A stretch of DNA of 64,000 bases, from positions 22,829,923 through 22,893,922 of the forward strand of contig OY992834.1 in NCBI GenBank assembly GCA_963921425.1, read 5' to 3'. Each line of letters opens with the position of its first letter. Positions within the stretch are counted from its first letter, which is position 1. The notes under the pieces were generated by a model, which was not told the origin of the DNA, searched no databases, and worked only from the letters and a program-made list of their open reading frames with translations. The position numbers were made by a program, and so were the translations under genes. Below, in pieces: positions 56,144 through 64,000 of this stretch. This DNA comes from Dryas octopetala (lineage: Eukaryota > Streptophyta > Magnoliopsida > Rosales > Rosaceae).

Positions 56144-56628
56144 CACTACAACAAATTTGGGCTCTAGTGATGTAGCAATTTGGTCACTAGGTAAAAGTCC
56201 TTTATTCATCACTAAAGCCATTTAGTGACGAAAAAATGTTCGTCACTGGGCTGTCACTAGAACCCGGTGACAAAATCCCTTTAGTGACCAACGAGTAAAA
56301 TTTCATCACTAAACCATGTTCATCACTAAAACTATGAAGGTTGAGTGATGAAGATTTTGGTCACGTACTAATTAAATGCATAAGCTTTAGTGACCAACTA
56401 GGAAAATCTCATCACTAAACCCTATCATTTAGTGACCAAAACCATCCATCACTAAAAATAGTAGTTTTAGTGACCAATTTTTTCATCCCTAGCTAAAAGC
56501 CCTAAATCTTGGTTACTAAAACCCTTTAGTTCATCACTAAAGCCATTGGTCACATACACATGTTAGAGCATTGGAACTCTGGTCACTAAAGCCTACTTCA
56601 TACAATTTCTGATAACATTTTATTACTC
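56144..56628 (+). mobile_element. CACTA left end D, with AGTGACCAA/TTCATCACTAAA subterminal repeats
   Basis: It begins CACTACAACAAATTTGGGC and carries many copies of TTTAGTGACCAA and TCATCACTAAA in both orientations, a typical CACTA subterminal array. It starts 186 bp after the PLR stop. A second CACTA (56629-62431) is inserted in it. Its right end is not visible and probably lies beyond the window. Confidence 0.75.
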
Positions 56629-57227
56629 CACTACAAGAAAAAAAGGTTTGGGCGACGAACCTAGTTCCTCTCCCAAAGTCTAATTTTGTCGCCCAAGTGT
56701 TTGGGCGACGAACTCAGTTCGTGGAAAGTTTGGCCGCCCAATCTGTGACGCCCAAAGACACCTTGCGCAACGGATTTTTTTCGTCTCCTAAAGCATATTA
56801 TTCCTCGCCCAAAGCATGTTTAGGCGACGAAATTTATCGTCGCTCAAACATGCTTTGGGCGACGAATACAGGTATTCCTCGCCCAAAGAATGTTTGGGCG
56901 ACGAAAAATGTCGTCGGCTAAACATGCTTCGGGCGAGGAATAATTAATTTCCTCGCCAGAACATGATTTGGGCGACGGAATTTTTCGTCGCCCAAACAAT
57001 CTTTGGGCGACGAACATAACTTTCCTCGCCCAAAGAATGTTTGGGCGACGAAAAATTTCGTCGCCTAAATATATTTTTTTAAAAAAAAAATTGTTTTTTT
57101 AATTTAGATTATATATTTGAATTTAATATTTAAAAAAAATTCTTTATTCAAAAACTATATAAAACAAAATTAATAAATTTATATATCAAAATATCCATAC
57201 AAAGTAATAATAACCCTAATAGTCAAT

Positions 57228-58735
57228 CTATTCTAAACTAGTAGCATCATCATCATTCATATCTGACGGAGGTTGATGAGAAGATGGTGGCGGGACAAAC
57301 CCAGGTATCGCCTTGGTCAATGCAGCATACAACGCCTCCTTCTCCGCTCTCTCAGCTCGTAAGTCTTCCTGCAACTTCTTCACTTGAGCGGACAACCCTG
57401 TGACAACTGCAGATGGCTGAGAAGAAGATGAAGACGAAGACGAGGATCGAACATCACGAATCCGCCCATATCCCATGCCGCGTATTTCCTTACCGGGCCT
57501 AACACCCAATGAGTCTATCATAATACGAAGTCCGACATCGGGATCGGGTACTGGAATCGACTGCAACGGAGTACCCGGAGGGTGCTGCTCGGCCAAGCTC
57601 TCCAAATATATTCTCGAGTTGGCCACCATCTCATCCTTCAAAATGTTATATATAACCAATTAGAAAAATAAATATAAAAAATTGTGAAAAAAATTAAAAT
57701 ATAAAAAACTAACATGTTTTGCCTTAGCCGCATCACAACCGGGATGAACATAGATATCTCCGAAAGTGTCTATCTCCGGGAATTGCGACCCACGCTGAAA
57801 AAGAAAATAATTTTGTCAAAAACCCAACCAATATTAAAGAATATATATGTATTACATTAAATAATGATGTACCCGACGTCACGACTCCACTCGATATGAG
57901 ATGGGCGTCGGACCACTATGATGGTTAAACGGCTTCCCTTTCCGGTTTCTGGCGTTGGCGATCGACTTCTTCTGTTAAATATTAAGCAAATTATAAATGT
58001 GTTAGTATATGTATACAATAATAGAATAACAAAACAATAATCGATTTTTTAAAGTCTTAAGATGATAAAACGTACCAAAAACGACGGACTCGTGAAATGA
58101 TCGCACAAAAAATGCCACTGGTCAGACCGCTCTACCAACTCCATAGGGGGGTTCGCCAATGCCTCAACTGCCGACGAAAATCCCTTGAAATGCACGTGTA
58201 GTTCGTGCTTCCACTGCCTGTAGGACTTGATGAGTAAATCTGTCATGTACGTGACGGTGAGGGGATCATCCATCTGAATGTCAAAGTTAACCTGAAAAAA
58301 ATATTAGATGTTATGAATGATCAAATTTATCATTTTGAATTAATTATGGAGCTATATACTCACTGAGATGGAGCGGATCACTTTGTGTTGAATCTCTGCT
58401 GGCAATTTTTTCCAAGTGGTTGCAACCATGGCGCACTCGGCACGGATAATAGCGCCCACATCGTGCGAGAACAAACTGTCAACGTTAGGATCTAACGGTC
58501 GTCGGCCGTTTTGCACACACATGACTGGAATCTGTGCCCCAGTACTGCGCACGATCCGAGAGGACTTTAACCCACTACATGGTCCCCTCATCGCAATGGA
58601 TGACGTCGCAGTAGATGAAGCGGAAGCGGAAGCGGTGACCTGACTAAAGCGATGAGATCGACGGGCCCTCCGTGGCATAGAGGGGCTCCCAGTACTCGAG
58701 GATGGCTGAACTACATCATTGGGAGCTGGCTCCAT
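57228..58735 (-). CDS. TNPA-type CACTA protein (Transposase_24), five exons
   Basis: The exons on the minus strand are 58735-58364, 58291-58076, 57971-57873, 57794-57714 and 57635-57228, all phase 0 with GT-AG borders, 392 codons. The Ser/Ala-rich N-terminus contains SMPRRARRSH. The conserved region has WKKLPAEIQHKVIRSI, YRQWKHELHVHF, DQWHFLCDHFTSPSFL and, across the exon 2/3 junction, LKKSIANARNRKGKPF. FPEIDTFGDIYVH, MVANSRIYLESLAEQ and a coiled coil (VKKLQEDLRAERAEKEALYA) follow. In En/Spm-type systems such proteins bind the subterminal repeats. One TGA (57881-57879) lies in frame just before the exon-3 donor, where relatives have Arg. The copy is therefore probably inactive unless the TGA is spliced around. 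ATG 58733-58735 follows a likely leader intron (about 59400-58750). Confidence 0.8.
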
Positions 58736-58759
58736 CGCCTTTCACCTTATAACTAAATT

Positions 58760-59400
58760 ATATTTCTCAAACTAATTAATCTACATTTTGTAATTAAACT
58801 AAATTTTATATTTAAAAACTAACAAACTAACTAATCTACATACAAACTACCTAATAAATTTTATAATTAAAAAACATATAAAACTAACTAATTTTATATG
58901 AAAACTAATTTGTTATCTAACATAAAAAAATATCAGCAAACTAAGAACAATGATCAGAATTAAACTAATTTATTTAACACTAATAAACAAATTTAAGAAC
59001 AAAAAATTAAAAACACCAGCCAAATAACATTAAAGGAGCGATTGAGTCTTAAGTTTGACCAGAAAAATTTCCCTGGGTATTACTATTCCCCTGGCCACTT
59101 GCACTTGATCCCTCTGAAAAAAAAACTAAAGCTAATGAGCAGAAAACACAGAAAACAAAAAAACAAAAAACACCCAAATAAAAAAAAAACCCACCAAAAA
59201 CCCACAATCGGGTGGGTTTGCTGCAACCGGGTCGGCCATAAAATATAAACCCACAACATTAACTAATTACCACTAAAATCAGAAATTTCACAATCAATTT
59301 ATGCAAAATCCACAACAAGTGCAAAATCCACAATATAACAAAACATAAAAAACAGAAAATAACAAAATTTAATTAAAATAACAGAAATTGAAAAAAAAAA
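58760..59400 (-). other. Leader intron and spacer of the TNPA-type gene
   Basis: AT-rich sequence. On the minus strand a donor-like AGAG|GTATTTTT lies at about 59404, and an acceptor-like TTATAAG lies just before the ATG region at 58749. No other gene is seen. Confidence 0.4.
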
Positions 59401-59435
59401 ATACCTCTATGGGGTTTCGGTGAGCTGGTTTCGGG

Positions 59436-59760
59436 TGTGTGGGGGGGGGGGGTTTCGAGTTGGTTTCGGGTGGGTTTTCCGAGGAGAGTGGGTTTCAGTG
59501 GAGGTGGGTTTTCCGGGGAGGGTGGGTTTCAGTGGGGGTGGGTTTTCGGGGGAGGGTGGGTTTCGGGGGGGTGGGTTTTCGGGGGAGGGTGGGTTTCGAT
59601 GTGGGGGTGGGTTTTCGGGGGAGGGTGGGTTTCGGGGGGGTGGGTTTCCGATGGGGGGGTGGGTTTCGGTGGGGGGGTGGGTTTTCGGGTGGAGGGGGTG
59701 GGTTGCCGATGGGGGGGGTGGGTTTCGGGGGGGTGGTTTTGGGTTTCGGGGGAAGGAGGA
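59436..59760. repeat. G-rich minisatellite (GTGGGTTTCGGGGG family)
   Basis: Tandem, slightly variable units of GGGTGGGTTTTCGGGGGAGG and GGTGGGTTTCGGGGG, with more than ten GGG runs. All reading frames are open, but the proteins are pure Gly/Trp or Pro/Asn repeats. It lies in the 5' leader/promoter zone of the minus-strand gene. Confidence 0.9.
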
Positions 59761-60124
59761 GGGAGGAGGAGGGGAGGAGGACAGAGCCGGCGCTGAGAGG
59801 GAGGAGCGAGATCGAGCTGCGAGGGAAAGAGACTTCGGGGGAAGGAGGAGGGAGTGAGAGAGAGTGTTCAGTCTGAAGTGAACCAGAAATGGGTTAAGCA
59901 AATTGAAGGACTTTGGGCGACGAACATTATTTCGTCGCCCAAAGCGCCTTTAGGCGAGGAATTGATTCTTTCGTCGCCCAAATGACCTTTGAGCGACGAA
60001 ATCTTGTTCGTCGCCCAAAAGTCGTTGACTTTAGGACACCGTTTTATCCCGCCATAATTTCAGACTTTGGGCGACGAATAGTTCGTCGCCCAAAGATATA
60101 TTTCATCGCCCAAAGTTGATTTTT

Positions 60125-61990
60125 TGGTATGAACCATGATCGTTCATACGTTCGAGCTCTAATACCAAACTTCTAGGTCTCCAATTGACCTAATTTTTTA
60201 GAGGAATGATCTTTGAGTGGGAAACTAATAAATGAACGGTTCGGATCGTTAAAAACACAATCGACATATAAGGTTCTACATATAAATCAGTGAATTTTAC
60301 ACTTAAATAATAAAATTCTATTAACTATTTCGTTCAAACCTTGTCGATTCAATAATTGTGAAGACAATAACGTCATTACAACAATCACAGTCGTTCATAA
60401 TCTGTGTTCATACGCAAAGATCATCCCTGCAAAAAATTGGCTCAATCTGAGTTCATCTAGCCGTTCGATTATGATTATAAAAACCATGATCTTTCATACA
60501 CACTAAATGTTAAACCTAACTTATACTTCTCCGATTGAGATAATTTTTTGTATGGATGATCTTTGAGTGGGGGACTAGCCAATGGTCGGTTCGGATCGTT
60601 AAAAACATAATAGAAATTTAAGCTTCTACATATAAATACACTTGAAGAGTATAATTCTATTAACTTTTTCGTAGAAATTTTGGCGATTCAACAGTTTGTG
60701 AAGACTACAATGTGATTTCAACGATCGGAACCGTTCATTCTATTCGTTTATACTGGAAGATCATCCCTACAAAAAATAGGCTAAATCGGAATTCATCTCA
60801 TACTTCGATTCGTATTAGAAAATTCACAATCGTTCATAAGTTCAACCACCGTTACCTAACTTCTACATCTCCGATTGAGCTAATTTTTTGCATGGATGAT
60901 CCTTGAGTGGGGAATTAAAAAATGAAAGGTTATGATCTTTAGAAATACAATCGTATCGTATGCTATTACATATATAAAATTGTAAACAAAAAAGTATTCT
61001 TACTTTGGGCGAGGAATTACAAATTTCGTCGCCCAAAGTGATCTTGGGAGAGGAACTACAAATTTCGTCTCCCAAAGTGATCTTGGGCGAGGAAATTATA
61101 AATTCGTCGCCCAAAACATCTTTGGGCGACGAAAGGTGAAGTTCCTCGCCCAAACCATTATTACAAAACGATCATTCCTACATTTGAGCTCCGATACCAA
61201 ATGTTTACATCTCAAATTGACCTAATTTTCTGCAAGATTAATATTTGAGTGAGAAACTAATAAATGAATGGTTCGGATCATTGAAAACACGATCGACATA
61301 TGAGGTCGTACATATACATGAACGGTTTTTACACTTGAAGAATAAAATTCTATTAACTATTTCGTTAAAACCTTGTAGCTGCAATAATTGTGAAGACCAC
61401 AACGTGATTATCACGATCAGAGCCATTCATCATATATGTTCATACTCAAAGATCAACCCTGGAAAAAATCGGCTCAATTGGAGTTCATCTACCCGTTCGA
61501 TTATTATTATAAGAATCAAGATCGTTCATACATCCTAAATGCCAAACCTAACTTCTACATCTCCAATTGAGATAATTTTTTGCATGGATGATCTTTGAGT
61601 GGGGCACTAAGGAATGATCGGTTCGGATCGTTAAAAACACAATACAAAAGTGATCTTCTATATACAAATACACTTGAAGAGTATAATTCTAGAGTTTTTT
61701 CGTTGAAACTTTGTCGATTCAAGAATTGTGAAGACTATACTGTAATTTCAACGATCGGAGCCGTTCATTTTATTCGTTTATACTCAAACATCATTCCTGC
61801 AAAAAATCGCCCAAATCGGAATTCATCTACTCCATTGATTAGTATTAGCAATTTATTGATCGTTCATACATTCGAGCACCGTTACATAACTTTTACATCT
61901 CCAATAATCCTAATTTTTTGCAATGCTGATCTTTCAATGAGAATTTAAAAATTGAACGGTCCGGATCGTTGGAAACACGATCGCATTGTA
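60125..61990. repeat. Diverged tandem array of about 345-bp units inside CACTA E
   Basis: The block GATCGTTCATAC...TTCTACATCTCCGATTGAG..AATTTTTTGCATGGATGATC...GGTTCGGATCGTTAAAAACAC recurs near 60140, 60495, 60830, 61170, 61525 and 61860, about 333-357 bp apart. A cluster of GGGCGACGAA motifs (61005-61160) is embedded in it. Confidence 0.75.
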
Positions 61991-62434
61991 TGATTAACAT
62001 ACATATAATTGTACCCAACAAAAAAAAAGGGAATGACCCTTTGGGCGACGAACGCATTCCTCGCCCAAAATGAGTTTGGGCGACGAAATATTTTGTCACC
62101 CAAAGTATGTTTGGGCGACAAATTTACGTTTTCCTCGCCCAAAGGCACTTTGGGCGACGAACATGTGTATTCCTCGCCCAATGTATTTCTCAATTAATTT
62201 TTTGTCGCGTGAGTTGAGGCGACGAGATCAGTTCGTCGCCCAAAGTAACTTTAGGCGAGGAATGTGTTATTCGTCGCCCAAACGTCCTTTGGGCGACGGA
62301 CATGTTCGTCGCCCAAACCTGTATGACATTGAGCGACAAATGTTCATGTTCGTCGCCCCAAATTACTTTGGGCGACGAATATATGTTCGTCGCCCAAAGT
62401 TTCGTCGCCCAAATATGTTTTTCTTGTAGTGCTC

Positions 62435-63337
62435 ATAGAAATGTAACACATTCCATGCATTGCAAATTTCTAGATTACATAGTTTATCCATCAACATAAA
62501 AAGACCTTGTACATCTCTCTCAAAATATCCAAATGTCAACTTATCCATAATAATAAAATTCAAAAAGCAAAAAAAAAAAAAAAACTACTACACTTAAGCA
62601 CAAACATCTCAATAGTTGATTGAATTTCCAAGGGTGATGTACAACTGAAGTAAAAATGGTTTGATAATCTCAAATACAAAATGAAATGGTTCAATAATAC
62701 ATACAAGTATTGTACTAAAAACATTCTCAAATATCATACAATGTAACACAAATACACAATTTCAAATGATCTTGGCAAATATGTGCTGCTCAAAAGAAAA
62801 AATGTGTATGGAACATATATCTCCATTATAGAAATATCATCCATTAATGAGCAGTTAACAAATTTAATTAGATGTATTCAGAAATCTCTGTTTTTTAAAT
62901 GTAATTTACAAATTTCACCCCTTAAAAAAAAAAAAAAAAAAGGCTAATAGGAGAGAGAAGAATATATCTCCTGACCAATAGACTCATTCATTGAGAATAC
63001 ATACTGCTATTTCATTCAAAGCCTCTACAGCAATCATCAAGTAGTCTTCTTTATGATAATAGAAACGAAAGAAATTTTAATAATTAACTTATTTTATACT
63101 TCTTAAAAGCACTCTCAAGGTTTAGATTTTTTTCATAGATCTTCATAGATTCATTGACTTAACAAAAAAAGGTAAAGCCACAACATTGAGAAAGAAGAAT
63201 TACCTAACAAAATGCAAAGAGCATGATACCACCTTCTCCATTTTTTTTTTATATATAGAGAAAATGAAAGAATTGTCTCATCTGTAAATCCACTTAAATT
63301 TAGATAATCAAGATACAATTAAAGTAGCTACTTAGAT
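62435..63337. other. Probable interior of CACTA D, nothing recognised
   Basis: AT-rich, with A-runs at 62565 and 62925. No ORF with a domain and no RNA gene is seen. It follows the CTC duplication of CACTA E, so it should continue CACTA D. Confidence 0.4.
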
Positions 63338-64000
63338 TGTAACGACCCGACCCAGATTTCACTAAAAATTTTGAATTTTTATTTAACGTTGGTTTTAAGA
63401 GGCTTTAAAGGAAGTTTAGTTATACAACCTCAGAAATTTTTACTAAATTACTTTGCAAGTTTTTTTTAAGAATTTATTCTACGTTTTGTTATTTAAAGTT
63501 TATCGGTTTAAAATGTTAATTAAAAAAAATAGTGTTAACCCAAAAGTTGACTAAATTATTTTGTTGGTTTTCAACTTCAATTTTGGTATTTGTGGGAAGG
63601 CCTTGATGTCACGAGCGCGTAGACGAAAACAAAATGTGATTTGGAGTTATGGTTTAGGAGATACAGATGAATGAAGTTCAAGGGGCATATTTGTCATTTC
63701 GCACCCGAAGGCTTTAAAACCCAAAAAGATCAGAAAGTTTCCTGATTTCTCTTTCCTCTCTTCCCGACTCCCTCACTCTCTCTCTCTTCTCTCTCTTGGT
63801 AGTTTCGTCGTCTGGCCACCCCACGACCAGTGACGGCCCTTCGCCGGCCGACCACTGTAGACGAAAATACAAAATCCAAACTAAACCCTTGCCAGTGATT
63901 TCAATTATCCGGCCAAATTGCAAGGTCCGACCATCACAGATCGACTCTCTTTGACGTTCTGAGCCTCCCCGTACAATTTTTTCATGCTGATGATCACCCA
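63338..64000 (+). mobile_element. Start of another Tekay-like LTR (runs off the window)
   Basis: It begins TGTAACGACCCGACCCAG and follows the superfamily layout: ACCCAAAAGTTGACT (63538), GGAGTTATGGTTTAGGAGATAC (63643), GGGGCATATTTGTCATTTCGC (63682), TTTAAAACCCAAAAAG (63714) and a CT-rich tract at 63750-63800. The same blocks in this order are seen in solo LTRs A, B and C. The end and TSD are outside the window. Confidence 0.75.

Larger units (their letters stand above)
56629..62431 (-). mobile_element. CACTA element E, 5803 bp, TSD CTC
   Basis: The left end is CACTACAAGAAAAA and the right end is TTTTTCTTGTAGTG. CTC flanks it on both sides (56626-56628 and 62432-62434). Both ends carry many TTTGGGCGACGAA/TTCGTCGCCCAAA motifs, more than 30 in total. 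The minus strand carries a Transposase_24-type gene. TNP2 is absent, so the element is non-autonomous for excision or needs a partner. It is nested in CACTA D. Confidence 0.92.

Noticed and set aside
59407-59901. Several Gly/Trp- or Pro/Asn-rich frames of 119-164 codons
   Set aside because: They are products of a G-rich minisatellite that is open in every frame.
56144-62431. Regularly spaced short repeats as a CRISPR-like array
   Set aside because: The repeats are palindromic motifs at CACTA ends with variable spacing, in a plant context.
1-64000. tRNA, rRNA or other structured RNA genes
   Set aside because: I saw no convincing tRNA arms or rRNA sequence by eye. A covariance-model scan would be needed to exclude them.

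Overview
The window looks like repeat-rich nuclear DNA of a flowering plant, probably a woody eudicot. The evidence is GT-AG introns, En/Spm (CACTA), Mutator and hAT transposons, long gypsy LTRs, a caulimovirid fossil and a four-exon lignan-pathway gene. I cannot name the species. Only one ordinary host gene is visible: a pinoresinol-lariciresinol reductase (PLR) at 53648-55958. It reads as 312 residues across four exons. Nearly everything else is mobile DNA, much of it nested.

Layout. 1-5137: the 3' half of a CACTA element with a Ulp1-like (C48) peptidase gene, interrupted by a solo LTR (2871-5093). 5138-8211: a decayed TNP2 transposase from a second CACTA element. 8732-9568: an Athila-like gag/protease fossil. 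9680-10839: the 3' part of an LTR carrying a truncated CACTA end. 10840-18640: old LTR-like sequence holding two solo LTRs (11213-14387 and 15286-17601). 19054-22857: a complete-looking CACTA element (TSD ATG) that has captured exons from two unrelated host genes. 23941-24979: a Mutator-like MITE. 25060-25676: another TNP2 relic, split by a solo LTR (25677-28621). 28886-41078: a young, whole-looking 12.2-kb Tat-lineage gypsy element with identical-length LTRs, gag-pol on the minus strand, a 797-codon antisense ORF on the plus strand and a 71-bp tandem repeat.

41079-41830: a reverse LTR fragment. About 41990-45127: a broken caulimovirid (endogenous pararetrovirus) ending at a TA repeat. 45152-53547: MITEs, a possible relic of a PLR 3' flank, a MULE exon split by a small CACTA, and a hAT inside a MULE. 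53648-55958: PLR. From 56144: a CACTA end starting 186 bp after the PLR stop, itself split by a second CACTA element (56629-62431). That second element has a Transposase_24 (TNPA-type) gene, a G-rich minisatellite and a tandem array. 63338-64000: the start of another LTR of the solo-LTR superfamily.

The most noteworthy object is the 19.1-22.9 kb CACTA element. Four exons joined at canonical splice sites keep one frame. They would encode about 124 residues that fuse a glycosyltransferase-like (GINT1-type) exon to the C-terminal exons of a REVEILLE-type clock MYB gene. Many insertions could be bounded exactly from target-site duplications (TSDs) of the size expected for each family: 5 bp for LTR elements, 3 bp for CACTA, 9 bp for MULE and 8 bp for hAT.
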